Both the position numbers and the translations under genes were made by a program. A model generated the notes under the pieces. That model was not told the DNA's origin and searched no databases. It saw only the letters and a list, made by a program, of their open reading frames with translations. This document shows positions 8,986-18,148 of a DNA stretch of 64,000 nucleotides, piece by piece; the first letter of the stretch is position 1; the number at the start of each line of letters is the position of its first letter. The stretch covers positions 1,426,001 to 1,490,000 of the forward strand of contig NZ_VIKR01000001.1 of assembly GCF_007004765.1 (NCBI RefSeq). Reading direction: 5' to 3'. This stretch comes from Aliikangiella marina (GTDB taxonomy: Bacteria; Pseudomonadota; Gammaproteobacteria; Enterobacterales; Kangiellaceae).

Positions 8986-9062
8986 AATTTTCGCCGTATT
9001 ATCGTTGAAGGGTAAAAAACTGGGCCTAGTCTAGCCAAAATCTCAAACGGTATCTAGTTGTA

Positions 9063-9076
9063 ATATTGAGCAATAT
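9063..9076. promoter_or_regulatory. Inverted repeat in divergent promoter region
   Basis: ATATTG and CAATAT are perfect 6-base arms around two bases, about 80 bases upstream of gcdH. A second palindrome lies 38 bases away. Together they could be a regulator site for gcdH or its divergent neighbour. AT-rich palindromes also occur by chance. Confidence 0.35.
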
Positions 9077-9099
9077 CAACTATACCTAAAAATAAATAA

Positions 9100-9114
9100 G
9101 CTTATAATATAAGC
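9100..9114. promoter_or_regulatory. Perfect palindrome overlapping a TATAAT box
   Basis: GCTTATAATATAAGC has perfect 7-base arms around one base and contains TATAAT, the ideal -10 element. It sits about 75 bases before the plus-strand gene at 9190. Any protein binding here would compete with RNA polymerase. No -35 box of good quality was identified. Confidence 0.4.
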
Positions 9115-9189
9115 GACTGATTTATAATTACTATTTCGCCGCCACTCGGTGGTCTTATGAGTTAACATTAGGTTAAATATCGAAGTAAC

Positions 9190-9999
9190 ATGTCGCTAAA
9201 AAGCCGTATTGAAAAATGGTTAAATCAAGAAACGCCGCCGGCGAGATTTCCGATCTGTGATTTTGAAAAGCTCAGCTACGCCGTGCGCCCAGGCGACGTT
9301 GTTTTAGTCGAGGGCAGAACGCGGGTTTCAGATGTTATCCGAATCATTACCCAAAGCCGCTGGACCCACTCGGCGCTATACATCGGTAGATTGCACGACA
9401 TTCAAAGCCAAGAGTTTCGTGATAAATTAACCACACACTTTAATGCCGAGCCTAATCAACAATTACTTATTGAGGGGATACTTGGTAAAGGAATGATTGT
9501 CACTCCATTAGAAGATTATCAAAAAGACAATTTAAGAATTTGCCGACCTTCGACTTTATCGGCTGCAGATGCACAGAATGTGGTAAATTACGCTATCGGC
9601 AAGTTGGGTGTCGGTTACAACATCCGTCAGTTATTTGATCTCGCCAGGTTCATATTTCCTTGGAGAATATTGCCGCGGAAGTGGCGCTCTAGCCTATTTA
9701 CACGCAACCCAGATGTCGTCACCAAAACGGTTTGCTCTTCGCTAATCGCAGAAGCGTTTTATTCTGTGCAATACCCAATTTTACCGCTGTTTCGCCAAGT
9801 CGGAAAATTGGGCATTGAGTTAATTCCTAGGAATACACGCTTGTATACCCCTGCAGACTTTGATTACTCGCCATATTTCGATATCAAGAAGTTCCCTTTT
9901 ATGGGGCAGTCAAGTCACAGTCCCTACCGAGACTTGCCGTGGAATAAGGATGGCGTCGTTGGGCATGGTGATAAAGATTTTGACTTGTACCATAATTAA
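9190..9999 (+). CDS. Permuted NlpC/P60 (YiiX/YebB-like) cysteine hydrolase-like protein
   Basis: A 269-residue cytosolic protein without signal peptide. PGDVVLVEGRTRVSDVIRII followed by WTHSALYIG (His60) and the later TKTVCSSLIAEAF (Cys182) are the hallmarks of the circularly permuted NlpC/P60 superfamily, where the catalytic histidine precedes the cysteine. Members act on lipids or amide bonds, often near membranes; the hydrophobic FARFIFPWRI-like stretch near 152-161 would suit membrane contact. The exact substrate is unknown. The long untranslated tail before the terminator at 10230 may hold a separate small RNA. Confidence 0.75.
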   Translation: MSLKSRIEKWLNQETPPARFPICDFEKLSYAVRPGDVVLVEGRTRVSDVIRIITQSRWTHSALYIGRLHDIQSQEFRDKLTTHFNAEPNQQLLIEGILGKGMIVTPLEDYQKDNLRICRPSTLSAADAQNVVNYAIGKLGVGYNIRQLFDLARFIFPWRILPRKWRSSLFTRNPDVVTKTVCSSLIAEAFYSVQYPILPLFRQVGKLGIELIPRNTRLYTPADFDYSPYFDIKKFPFMGQSSHSPYRDLPWNKDGVVGHGDKDFDLYHN

Positions 10000-10150
10000 G
10001 CCGCCGATTATTAGCCCTTTCTTTTCAAGTAGTTACTCTAGACCCCAGATGTTCTCTAATTTATAACTAAAAAGCGTCAAAAGTATCTTTTAGAGTCCAA
10101 ACTGTTCTCAAAATAATTTCTAAAAACTGGCAATTCAAAGTGTTTGGACT

Positions 10151-10266
10151 AAGTTTATATATAGCAAGAGCGTTGTTTAATTTTTATTCAATTGTGAAGA
10201 ATCTTAGCTTCTTCTTCTACTTCCCCTACCCCAGGTTATCTGCGAAAGAGCCTGGGATTTTTTTAT
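10151..10266 (+). ncRNA. Candidate small RNA or structured 3' UTR
   Basis: About 80 bases upstream of a strong terminator the plus strand has a TATATA box, then a short hairpin (GAAGAA...TTCTTC), then a single-stranded pyrimidine run CTTCTACTTCCCCTACCCC, then the terminator stem. A hairpin, a C-rich loop able to pair with Shine-Dalgarno sequences, and a Rho-independent terminator with seven Ts is the layout of many Hfq-binding small RNAs. No clear -35 box was found, so it may simply be the processed 3' end of the upstream mRNA. Confidence 0.3.
10229..10266 (+). terminator. Rho-independent terminator
   Basis: CCCAGG and CCTGGG form the stem around a 15-base loop and are followed by ATTTTTTTATTT. 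It closes the transcript from the NlpC-like gene or the candidate small RNA. Confidence 0.75.
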
Positions 10267-10274
10267 TTAGCGAC

Positions 10275-10298
10275 AAAAAAATCCCGGCAAAAACCGGG
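10275..10298 (-). terminator. Rho-independent terminator of uspE
   Basis: On the minus strand CCCGG-TTTTTG-CCGGG is followed by ATTTTTTTG, 50 bases after the uspE stop codon. Confidence 0.8.
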
Positions 10299-10347
10299 CA
10301 ATACGCGATGTAACTTTTTATATTTAGTGAAAGCGCACCGATACGAA

Positions 10348-11295
10348 TTATTCGGACTTTGGTACATTCACCGATAAGATGTCACAGTTAACCGTATCAA
10401 GAATCTTTTCTGCAGTACTGCCGACCAAGCCAGAATGATAAACAGTCCCCAAGACCAAAAGATCGATATTAAATTCATCGACGAGGTCCGGCAGCAACTG
10501 TTCTGGATAACCTTCGACTAAATGGAGTTGCGCTTTCTCAAAATTAAATGGATTAACCACAGCATCGAACTGATCTTGTAATCCCTGCTTTAATTCATTG
10601 ACATAATCGGTGTAGTTATTTTCGCCCATTGTAAAATCAGACGGCCCCATACCAACTCCCATTCCCATGCCAATATCGCTCCATAATTGATACTCAATTG
10701 GCGAGTAACAATGACAGACTCGGTTTTGTCCACCGAGCTTGGCAGCCAGTGTCTGTCCGGTCTTAATGATTTGCGCATCCAGTGTTTCTGGCTTTTGGTG
10801 GTCGTGAGATGGGTCAATGCCACACATAATGTTTTTGTATTCTTGTTTATTGCGCGACTTGGCTAATATTAGCGGCACAGGGCAAGACTTCATCAATTGC
10901 CAATCGTTAGGTGTAAATAATACTTTATTAATTGTAGGATGGTGATGGGTTGATTTTATAACGAGATCAGCTTCAATCGCTGTTGCTTGTTCTATCACCG
11001 CTTCATACAGCGGTTTGTGCCAAACAACATTAACGGTCCGTTTGATGCTTGCGTCATCAGTATCAGATAGAAAGCTCTCTACCCAGCGTCTTTGGGAGTT
11101 GATATATCCTTGCTTGGCAGCCTCTAACTCATCCGAGTTAAAAAATAGATTGGTTAATAAACCGCGATTGTAGACCACTAAAAGCAGTTCGACACTCGCA
11201 TCGTAGACTTTAGATAAATAGAGCGCTTTTTCTAGCGCTGGTTGGTCTTCTCGGTTTGGATCCATCACAACCAAGATTTTATTGATTGATTCCAT
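10348..11295 (-). CDS. uspE: Tandem universal stress protein UspE
   Basis: Two Usp domains in tandem (about 1-145 and 150-315). The opening KILVVMDPNREDQPALEKAL closely follows E. coli UspE (MLVVIDPNQDDQPALRRAV), as do VVWHKPLYEAVIEQA and the final VLGTVYHSGLVGSTAEKIL. UspE proteins bind lipid or act in stress survival, motility and adhesion. I place the start at the ATG of MESINK, eleven codons inside the longest frame, because GAGGT lies eight bases before it and the upstream residues are not conserved in the family. Single gene with its own terminator. Confidence 0.92.
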   Translation of the reverse strand: MESINKILVVMDPNREDQPALEKALYLSKVYDASVELLLVVYNRGLLTNLFFNSDELEAAKQGYINSQRRWVESFLSDTDDASIKRTVNVVWHKPLYEAVIEQATAIEADLVIKSTHHHPTINKVLFTPNDWQLMKSCPVPLILAKSRNKQEYKNIMCGIDPSHDHQKPETLDAQIIKTGQTLAAKLGGQNRVCHCYSPIEYQLWSDIGMGMGVGMGPSDFTMGENNYTDYVNELKQGLQDQFDAVVNPFNFEKAQLHLVEGYPEQLLPDLVDEFNIDLLVLGTVYHSGLVGSTAEKILDTVNCDILSVNVPKSE

Positions 11296-11462
11296 CGCGT
11301 ATACCTCGTCTTTTTTAATTAATATCAATTAACAAATATCGACTAAGGTGCTCAATAATCGTCTCGATTAACCTCTGGGCACAATTTTAGTATATGCGTT
11401 ACAAACACAAACACATTGACGTAAAACAAATAAATTAATGAATATTTGAGATATTTAACGGC

Positions 11463-12233
11463 TTACTTAAGGAATAACTGAGCAAAATTATCCGTTGTTT
11501 GTTGGGCAATTGTTTGTAAGCTTACGTCTCGAATTTCGGCAATACATTTGGCCACATCAAGTACGTGTCGAGGCGAATTCGGTTTGCCTCTAAAAGGTAC
11601 TGGTGTGAGATAAGGACTATCAGTCTCAACTAATATTTTATCCGAAGGCAAGACCTTAGCAACTTCCCTTAATTCTGCAGCATTGCGGAAAGTTACGATT
11701 CCCGAAAACGAAATATAAAAACCCATCTCAATTGCGGCTAAAGCCATCTCAAGAGACTCTGTAAAACAATGTAAGACGCCGCCGACTTTATCTGCTTGGT
11801 TGTCAGCTAGAATTTTAAGTGTGTCTTCGCGAGCATCACGGGTGTGAATAATCAGTGGCTTTTGTGACTCAACCGCTGCAATAACATGAGTTTCAAATAA
11901 AGCGAGTTGCTCTTCTTTGCTCTCTTGCGCGTAGTAATAGTCTAAACCGGTTTCTCCTATTGCGACGATTTTTTCGTGTTGCGCTTGTTCGACCAAATAA
12001 GTTTTGTCAACTTGTTGCCCTTTTGTGTAGAGTGGATGAATACCGACCGAAGCGTATACGTCCTCGTGTTGACTCGCAATATTTAACACATCGGCTTGAT
12101 TATCGACATTAATTGCCACGCAAAGAAACTGATTAACGCCCACTTCTCTCGCTGCCTGAAGCGCAGCATCGAGTGAACCATCAAAAGGAGATAAATCTAA
12201 TCGGTCTAAATGACAATGTGAATCGACAAGCAT
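11463..12233 (-). CDS. TatD-family metal-dependent hydrolase (YcfH type)
   Basis: A 256-residue TIM-barrel protein with the TatD metal-binding motifs: DSHCHLDRL at the N-terminus, GETGLDYYY with the bridging Glu near 94, IIHTRDA near 130, GVLHCFTES near 155 and the C-terminal ETDSPYLTPVPFRGKPNSP. TatD proteins are 3'-5' exonucleases for single-stranded DNA and RNA, or D-aminoacyl-tRNA deacylase-like enzymes. The position at the end of the holB-pilZ block is the conserved place of ycfH in gammaproteobacteria, so this is the YcfH paralogue rather than TatD itself. Confidence 0.92.
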   Translation of the reverse strand: MLVDSHCHLDRLDLSPFDGSLDAALQAAREVGVNQFLCVAINVDNQADVLNIASQHEDVYASVGIHPLYTKGQQVDKTYLVEQAQHEKIVAIGETGLDYYYAQESKEEQLALFETHVIAAVESQKPLIIHTRDAREDTLKILADNQADKVGGVLHCFTESLEMALAAIEMGFYISFSGIVTFRNAAELREVAKVLPSDKILVETDSPYLTPVPFRGKPNSPRHVLDVAKCIAEIRDVSLQTIAQQTTDNFAQLFLK

Positions 12234-12373
12234 GTTAATTTGTTCAAAAAGGCGTATTTATAGAGAGGCAGATTCTAGCGAAAAACCAACAGCGATCGCT
12301 AGGGTGAGTTAATTTAATTTAGCTATAAAGGGATAATCAAAATTGTTGACAGCCTGATAGCGTGTCATATCAC

Positions 12374-12727
12374 CTACATTGTATGAGTGATCCGATCAGA
12401 CTCTAGCGCACCAGCCAAGTGCGTTTCGATTTTGTTACGAGTGACACCCTTGTCTTGTTGACTAAACTGAACGCCTATACCTCTTGCTTTGTTTCCTTGG
12501 GCTCCTTTCGGCGTAATCCAAATAATTTTACCGGCAACCGGCAAGCGATCTTTTTCGTCCATTAAGGTCAACAACATGAACACTTCGTCACCGATATTGC
12601 ATTGCTTGTTGGTCGGAATAAATAAACCACCATTTTGCACAAAAGGCATATAGGCGGCATAAAGCGCGCCTTTGTCTTTTATCGTCAGTTGCATGATTCC
12701 GTGTTTCGGTGATCCGGGTGTAGACAT
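12374..12727 (-). CDS. pilZ: PilZ-domain protein, type IV pilus assembly PilZ
   Basis: A 117-residue single-domain PilZ protein. The family's founder is required for type IV pilus biogenesis through contact with the ATPase PilB, and unlike most PilZ domains it does not bind cyclic di-GMP. Consistent with that, the N-terminal RxxxR and the D/NxSxxG motifs for the nucleotide are missing; what remains is the beta barrel with LLTLMDEKDRLPVAGKIIWITPKG. The place between holB and tatD matches pilZ of Pseudomonas and Xanthomonas. A pilU homologue is present elsewhere in this window. Confidence 0.88.
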   Translation of the reverse strand: MSTPGSPKHGIMQLTIKDKGALYAAYMPFVQNGGLFIPTNKQCNIGDEVFMLLTLMDEKDRLPVAGKIIWITPKGAQGNKARGIGVQFSQQDKGVTRNKIETHLAGALESDRITHTM

Positions 12728-12892
12728 ATCTTTTCTCTCGATTAAAAAATCGTTGCTAACATAAAACCTCGATTAAAACAGCAATGCTAGCGCAATTATT
12801 AGTCTCAAATTACTTGAGTCTTTTGTATTAAACCAACGAAGAATACCCTATCTGGCTTTTTCTGCGAAGATAAATTACTTGAAGTAACTGAT

Positions 12893-13879
12893 TTAACTAT
12901 TTGAATAATGGACTAATTTTTTGCCAAATTCAAACCATTGTATCAATATTACTTCGATTTGTAGACGCGTTTGCAGGTTGCTTCCCGCTTGTTGAGCTCT
13001 TTTTAGCTCTAACAGCTTAGCATATATTTGAAAAATTAACCGATGGGGAATTCTTTGGTATCTGTCTTGGTGCAGTTTGAGCGCTTGACACTTCTCGACA
13101 TGATAAAAATAATTAGTCACTTCATCGATTATCGAGTCGCCAGTACTATCCACTTGGTCCAAAAATTCTACCGGAGTCAATTGGTTTAACAGCACCCTGT
13201 CAAGCTTATCAAAGAATGACTTTACCAGTGAGGCGCCTTCTTCGTTAAGGTATTCCAATGCGGCTAGCGGCGCCCAGTAACTCGTATCGAGTGCATCTTT
13301 TACTTCAATTTCAGGCGCATCTACTTGGCTCTGTAGCCAAGGTATCAAAGTTTCTCCGGTTAATTCAGGCTTGATCAATTGGCAACGGCTTCTAATGGTT
13401 GCCGGAATACTCGCTTGGTTATTCGCCAGTAACACTAAAATCGTGTCTTTACCCGGTTCCTCTAAGGTTTTTAGTAGTGCATTAAATGAGGCCGTTGTCA
13501 TCGCTTCGACCGAATGAACTAAAGCAATACGGAAACCGCCAAGCTGAGCGGTATCCCTGAGATTAGCAGTTAACTCTCGAACTTGTTCTATGCCAATTGA
13601 CTTCTTCTGTTTGCCTTTTGCGTCGACTAATTTATCAACTCCATAAAAGTCTGGGTGAGTGCCTGCATCAAACAATTGGCAGGATTTACACTCGCCACAA
13701 CTACCGGATAAGTCTGCTACTTGAGAACACAACAAAGATTTGGCAAACCCGAAAGCAAAAGCGGCTTTACCACTCTTTGGTGGTGATTGAATCATTAAAG
13801 CATGCGGCATACGCTCATTGAGCAATGCTTGAGAGAGATTCTCGTTAATGTTGTCAAACCAAGGATATTCAGTCAGCAT
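12893..13879 (-). CDS. holB: DNA polymerase III subunit delta prime
   Basis: Delta prime is the stator of the clamp loader that places the beta clamp on DNA. The 328-residue protein has a degenerate nucleotide site (SPPKSGKAAFAFGFAKSLLC), the four-cysteine zinc module CGECKSC with an upstream cysteine near residue 52, and the conserved [20 protein letters not shown] and IRSRCQ segments shared with DnaX. The gene follows tmk on the minus strand, the usual tmk-holB order. The clamp-loader ATPase gene dnaX also lies in this window. Confidence 0.95.
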   Translation of the reverse strand: MLTEYPWFDNINENLSQALLNERMPHALMIQSPPKSGKAAFAFGFAKSLLCSQVADLSGSCGECKSCQLFDAGTHPDFYGVDKLVDAKGKQKKSIGIEQVRELTANLRDTAQLGGFRIALVHSVEAMTTASFNALLKTLEEPGKDTILVLLANNQASIPATIRSRCQLIKPELTGETLIPWLQSQVDAPEIEVKDALDTSYWAPLAALEYLNEEGASLVKSFFDKLDRVLLNQLTPVEFLDQVDSTGDSIIDEVTNYFYHVEKCQALKLHQDRYQRIPHRLIFQIYAKLLELKRAQQAGSNLQTRLQIEVILIQWFEFGKKLVHYSNS

Positions 13880-13946
13880 AAAGGCACTAGTCGCGGCATT
13901 TTAATCTCAGATAATTTAGCGTTGTTCCACTTGAGCAACTTGATAA

Positions 13947-14573
13947 CTAGCAAAACTCGCGCAGGGCAAGCCTCAACGACGCTTGAACCGTCGCTATATC
14001 TGGCGCAGCATCTATCACTTTAATTCTATCCGAATATTTCCGAGCCCGTTGAAGATACGCTGCTCTTATCTTTTCATAAAAGTCCAGTTTTTCAGTTTCG
14101 AAGCGGTCGGGTTTACCTCTTTTTCGAGTTCTTGCCATCCCCTCTTCAACCGACATATCCAATAGTATAGTCATGTCCGGTTCAAACCCCGCGAGCGTCC
14201 ATTGTTCGATTTCAGCAATCCGGTCCACACTAATTCCTCTACCACCGCCTTGATAAGCGAAAGTGGCGTCTGTGAACCGATCGCATAATACCCAGTCTCC
14301 ATTGTCGAGCGCGGGCTTAATCAGAGTATTCACATGCTGGCTGCGAGCGGCAAACATCATCAGTAGTTCTGCATCTGGGTCGACCTGTTCTTGGCGATTC
14401 GACAAAAGGATGTTTCGCAAATCCTCGGCCAGTGGCGTACCGCCTGGCTCTCGGGTTACAACCACTCGATGACCTTGAGACTCGATATATTCTCTAACAA
14501 AATTAAGACTAGTGGTTTTTCCAACACCTTCGCTACCCTCGAGCGAAATGAATTTACCGCGTTGTTTTGACAT
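13947..14573 (-). CDS. tmk: Thymidylate kinase
   Basis: Thymidylate kinase phosphorylates dTMP to dTDP. The 208-residue protein shows the P-loop EGSEGVGKTTSLNF (13-26), the DRF motif in VLCDRFTDATFAYQGGGRGI and the lid region RKRGKPDRFE. Length and motifs are normal. It lies between mltG and holB in the conserved septation and replication block. Confidence 0.97.
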   Translation of the reverse strand: MSKQRGKFISLEGSEGVGKTTSLNFVREYIESQGHRVVVTREPGGTPLAEDLRNILLSNRQEQVDPDAELLMMFAARSQHVNTLIKPALDNGDWVLCDRFTDATFAYQGGGRGISVDRIAEIEQWTLAGFEPDMTILLDMSVEEGMARTRKRGKPDRFETEKLDFYEKIRAAYLQRARKYSDRIKVIDAAPDIATVQASLRLALREFC

Positions 14574-14661
14574 AGTTATTATTCTTCATGAGTTTAAGGG
14601 ATATTTTACGCTATCGCTTCTGTCTCTGTCGAGAATAGAGAATAAGCGAGCATTTTTTCAG

Positions 14662-15678
14662 TTACTTGCGCAGTTGATACTTTCTGACCGCACGGTTGTG
14701 CTCTTCCAGCGTATCACTGAAGTAGTGACCGCCGTTCCCCGTGGCAACGAAATAGAGTGCAGAGCCATCTGCTGGATTGAGTGCGGCATGGATTGCCGCT
14801 CTGCCAGGCATTGCGATAGGTGTAGGCGGTAAGCCTTTGATGACATAGGTATTGTAAGGCGTAGGTGTTCGCAAGTCTTTGAAAGTAATGTCGCCATTGA
14901 AGTCAGGGCCAATGCCATAAATGATTGTCGGATCGGTCTGAAGTCTCATCCGTTTTTCAAGTCGGCGAATAAAAACACCAGCAATCATATCTCTTTCCGA
15001 TGGAATGCCCGTTTCCTTTTCAACAATAGAAGCCATAATTAACGCTTCATAAGGATTTTTGTAAGGTAACCCGACAGCGCGATTTTGCCACTCTTGCTCG
15101 AGTACTTCTCGCATTTTCTGATTGGCTCGCTTCAAGAGCTCTAGCGCACTCGTCCCTTTAGAAAAGTAGTAAGTGTCTGGATAAAACCACCCTTCAATAT
15201 TTGACCAATCCAAATTGAGCTGTTTTATTTGTTCCGCGCTATCCTCTGCTAGGTCAAAGATTAAGTTAGGCTCTTCTTTCAACAAGTCAATTAGCTGCCA
15301 CTTGTTAGTGCCTTCAACGATAGTAAAGGCATATTGAATAACTTTACCTTCCTTGAGTTTGGTTAACAATGTTCGTGGCGTTTCACCATTTTCTATCTGG
15401 TATTCACCCACCTTAACTTGCTTAAATTCGGGATTTAAATAAGCAAAAAGCTTCAGATAAAATTCACTCGTGATGACGTCCTGTTGGTACCATTGACTTG
15501 CGAGTTTGTTAAGGCCATTACCTTTTTCGACAACTAACGCTTGGTTTTTATCCGGCCAGTTTATCGGTGTATCGACAAATCGTTCGAACGACAAACTTTG
15601 CCAATAAAATACGATAAAGCCGATAAAAATCAAACCACCTAAAATAAATCGAATTGAAAATATTCCTTGAAGCTGCAT
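14662..15678 (-). CDS. mltG: Endolytic murein transglycosylase MltG
   Basis: MltG (YceG) cleaves nascent glycan strands and probably terminates their growth. The 338-residue protein has one N-terminal membrane helix (about 8-26), a LysM-like domain and the catalytic YceG domain with the active-site Glu in ASIVEKETGIPSERD and the conserved RLQTDPTIIYG. The C-terminal GRAAIHAALNPADGSALYFV is typical. It sits between pabC and tmk, as in E. coli. Confidence 0.96.
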   Translation of the reverse strand: MQLQGIFSIRFILGGLIFIGFIVFYWQSLSFERFVDTPINWPDKNQALVVEKGNGLNKLASQWYQQDVITSEFYLKLFAYLNPEFKQVKVGEYQIENGETPRTLLTKLKEGKVIQYAFTIVEGTNKWQLIDLLKEEPNLIFDLAEDSAEQIKQLNLDWSNIEGWFYPDTYYFSKGTSALELLKRANQKMREVLEQEWQNRAVGLPYKNPYEALIMASIVEKETGIPSERDMIAGVFIRRLEKRMRLQTDPTIIYGIGPDFNGDITFKDLRTPTPYNTYVIKGLPPTPIAMPGRAAIHAALNPADGSALYFVATGNGGHYFSDTLEEHNRAVRKYQLRK

Positions 15679-15686
15679 ACCGATAA

Positions 15687-16508
15687 CTAACGAGTAAAGT
15701 CTAGCTGTGATTGTAAATGGCGAGCTAAATTGGCATCAAGCTTTTTGTCTTCAATCTGGCTGATTGGCCAAATACCCAACAGACTATTACACACAAATGC
15801 GGCTTGGCTATTCAGTAAGTCAGATTGAGATACTCGAGTCACCGCAAACTGAACGTCTTGTTTTTTCATCGACTCGATGATTCTGGCTCGGGTAATTCCT
15901 TCAATTCCAGCGAGGTCGAGTTCAGGTGTTTTCCAGATATTGTTAATCAAACAAAATAAATTACTTCGACTGCCACAAACAACTTGCTCATCAATACACA
16001 TTATCGATTCACTATTTTCTTGAAGACATTCGTTTGCTGCCAAGACATTATCAAGCCGGTTTAAGTGTTTTATCCCTGCGAGGCGCGGATTGACTGATAC
16101 GGGCGTATCAGCGAAAAAAGCCATGCAATCTTGCTTTAATGGTGACGTCCAAGGCGTGACGACTAATTTAACGCTAATTTGTGTCTGCTTTGAGACCGCG
16201 TAACCTCTTTCAGCTTGAGAGCGTGTTACAGACAAACGGAGAATTCCCTTATCGATCGTCTTTAACGATTCTTTGAGCGTGTTTTTTATTTGTTCGAGGT
16301 CAAAATTTTCAAAAAGTAGCGAGCGAGCCCCTGACTCTAGACGGTCGAAATGATACTCACTGTTCAATAGCTGATGGTTTTCAATGACCCCGGTGGTAAA
16401 AAAGCCATCGCCAAACAGTGAGTCTCGTGCCCACTGCGTGTTGATTGGTCGATTTTCTGACTGATGATGAGAATGACGAAAGTCTATTAGTTCGAAAAAC
16501 AAAGCCAA
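15687..16508 (-). CDS. pabC: Aminodeoxychorismate lyase PabC
   Basis: PabC converts 4-amino-4-deoxychorismate to p-aminobenzoate for folate synthesis. The protein is a class IV pyridoxal-phosphate enzyme of 273 residues: SLFGDGFFTTGVI marks the N-terminus, the catalytic lysine lies in GIKHLNRLDNVLA, and GITRARIIE is the phosphate-binding region. The reading frame opens with TTG three bases after the fabF stop codon and no ATG is available before the conserved region, so the start is uncertain within a few codons. It lies between fabF and mltG as in E. coli. Confidence 0.9.
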   Translation of the reverse strand: MALFFELIDFRHSHHQSENRPINTQWARDSLFGDGFFTTGVIENHQLLNSEYHFDRLESGARSLLFENFDLEQIKNTLKESLKTIDKGILRLSVTRSQAERGYAVSKQTQISVKLVVTPWTSPLKQDCMAFFADTPVSVNPRLAGIKHLNRLDNVLAANECLQENSESIMCIDEQVVCGSRSNLFCLINNIWKTPELDLAGIEGITRARIIESMKKQDVQFAVTRVSQSDLLNSQAAFVCNSLLGIWPISQIEDKKLDANLARHLQSQLDFTR

Positions 16509-16511
16509 TCT

Positions 16512-17753
16512 TTAACCGTTAAATTCAGAAAATAGCAAAGAACCATTCGTACCACCAAAGCCAAATGAATTACACAGTGCGTTTTCTATTTTGGCCTCTT
16601 GCGCCGTGTGCGGAACATAATTAAGGTCGCACTCGTCATCTGGATTATCAAGGTTAATGGTGGGCGGTGCGACTTGGTCGCGTAACGCTAATATCGTAAA
16701 TATGGCTTCGACACTTCCGGCCGCGCCGAGCAAATGGCCTGTCATCGATTTTGTGGAACTGACGCGAATGTCTTTGGCAAATTGACCAAATAAATTTTTA
16801 ACGGCTCGAGTTTCGGCGATATCTCCGGTCGGTGTAGAAGTGCCATGAGCATTCAAATAGTGTATTGATTCCAAGTTTTTACCGGCATCATTGACAGCAT
16901 TTTGCATTGCTAATGCGGCACCCGCGCCATCCTCTGGTGGCGATGTCATATGATAAGCATCACCACTCATCCCAAAACCGGTTAATTCCGCATAGATCTT
17001 AGCGCCGCGCGCCTGAGCACTTTCTAGAGACTCTAAAACCACAACACCCGCACCGTCGCCAAGCACGAAACCATCCCTGTCTTTGTCCCAAGGGCGACTT
17101 GCTGCAGTCGGATCATCATTTCGAGTCGACAGTGCTTTTGCAGAATTAAAACCCGAAATAACCAGCGGGGTCGTTGCCATTTCCGAGCCACCGGCTATCA
17201 TCGCATCGGCATCGCCATAAGCGATCATTCGTGCGGCATGACCGATATTGTGCACTCCCGTCGTACAAGCGGTGACGATGGAAATATTAGGCCCCCGTAA
17301 CCCGTACATGATGGATAACTGACCAGCGACCATGTTAATAATCGAACCCGGTATTAAGAAAGGTGAGACTCTGCGTGGTCCTCGATTGAGTAATGCCTGA
17401 TGGTTTGCTTCAATTGTTTCCATTCCGCCCAAACCAGACGCAATACAAACGCCAATTCGATGGGAATTTTCTTCGGTAACTTCGATACCTGAGTCGTTAA
17501 TGGCTTCGACTGAGGCAGCAATGCCATATTGGATAAACGCATCGAATTTTCGAGCTTCTTTTTTCGGCATCACCGACTCAACATCGAATCCTTTAACACT
17601 GGCTGAAAATTTAGTGGTCAGGGCTTCAGTATCAAAAGCATCTATCGGAGCTACACCACTCTTACCTGCCAAGATAGCAGCCCAAGACGCTTCCACTGAA
17701 TTGCCGACTGGCGATAGCATTCCAAGCCCAGTTACAACGACCCTATTTTTCAT
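16512..17753 (-). CDS. fabF: 3-oxoacyl-ACP synthase II
   Basis: FabF elongates acyl-ACP with malonyl-ACP in type II fatty acid synthesis. The 413-residue protein has the Cys-His-His triad of the condensing enzymes: Cys in [12 protein letters not shown] (about 164), His in [11 protein letters not shown] (about 304) and His in TGHLLGAAG (about 341). The glycine-rich ending [14 protein letters not shown] is standard. It is separated from acpP by a strong hairpin, so part of its transcription may be independent of acpP. Confidence 0.97.
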   Translation of the reverse strand: MKNRVVVTGLGMLSPVGNSVEASWAAILAGKSGVAPIDAFDTEALTTKFSASVKGFDVESVMPKKEARKFDAFIQYGIAASVEAINDSGIEVTEENSHRIGVCIASGLGGMETIEANHQALLNRGPRRVSPFLIPGSIINMVAGQLSIMYGLRGPNISIVTACTTGVHNIGHAARMIAYGDADAMIAGGSEMATTPLVISGFNSAKALSTRNDDPTAASRPWDKDRDGFVLGDGAGVVVLESLESAQARGAKIYAELTGFGMSGDAYHMTSPPEDGAGAALAMQNAVNDAGKNLESIHYLNAHGTSTPTGDIAETRAVKNLFGQFAKDIRVSSTKSMTGHLLGAAGSVEAIFTILALRDQVAPPTINLDNPDDECDLNYVPHTAQEAKIENALCNSFGFGGTNGSLLFSEFNG

Positions 17754-17841
17754 TATTCAATTCCTAGAAATTAACAACAGATATCGACTCAATAGTCCAA
17801 AAATATGCGGTTTAGTTCAAGATTAACGAGATCTTAACAAT

Positions 17842-17880
17842 AAAAAAAGCTGCGATAGTGGAACTATCGCAGCTTTTTTT
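17842..17880 (-). terminator. Strong hairpin between acpP and fabF
   Basis: GCTGCGATAG and CTATCGCAGC form a 10-base stem with a 5-base loop, flanked by A and T runs on both sides that extend the pairing. On the minus strand it follows the acpP stop codon by about 25 bases. It is probably a terminator or attenuator that makes acpP transcripts more abundant than fabF. Confidence 0.8.
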
Positions 17881-17905
17881 TGAATACTTGCAATCAGTAA
17901 CCTGA

Positions 17906-18148
17906 TTACGCGCCTTCTACGTTCGCTTTAATGTAATCAACTGCAGCTTGTACAGTGTTGATTTTTTCAGCTTCGTCATCAGGAATTTCAGTATCGAATT
18001 CTTCTTCTAATAGCATGACCAACTCAACTGTATCTAGTGAGTCTGCTCCAAGATCGTCAACAAAAGATGCTTCTAGTGTAACTGTGTCTTCAGAAACGCC
18101 TAACTGCTCGACAACGATCTTCTTAACGCGGTCTTCAATAGTGCTCAT
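17906..18148 (-). CDS. acpP: Acyl carrier protein
   Basis: An 80-residue acidic protein with the phosphopantetheine attachment serine in [15 protein letters not shown] (Ser about 38). It carries the growing acyl chain in fatty acid synthesis and donates it to lipid A and phospholipid acyltransferases. It sits between fabG and fabF, with its own upstream region of about 240 bases and a strong terminator after it. Confidence 0.98.
   Translation of the reverse strand: MSTIEDRVKKIVVEQLGVSEDTVTLEASFVDDLGADSLDTVELVMLLEEEFDTEIPDDEAEKINTVQAAVDYIKANVEGA

Larger units (their letters stand above)
10000..10347. other. Convergent intergenic region with direct repeat and two terminators
   Basis: This separates the plus-strand NlpC-like gene from the minus-strand uspE. 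It holds an imperfect direct repeat of about 53 bases marked by TGTTCTC at 10050 and 10103, an inverted repeat AGTCCAAAC/GTTTGGACT (10094-10102 and 10142-10150), a possible small RNA and one terminator for each strand. No protein gene is visible. Confidence 0.55.

Noticed and set aside
11315-11328. TTAAT-N4-ATCAA, a 9/10 match to an FNR/Anr box upstream of uspE
   Set aside because: It lies only 20-33 bases before the start codon. An activator site there would put the transcription start inside the gene. In such AT-rich sequence a chance match is likely.
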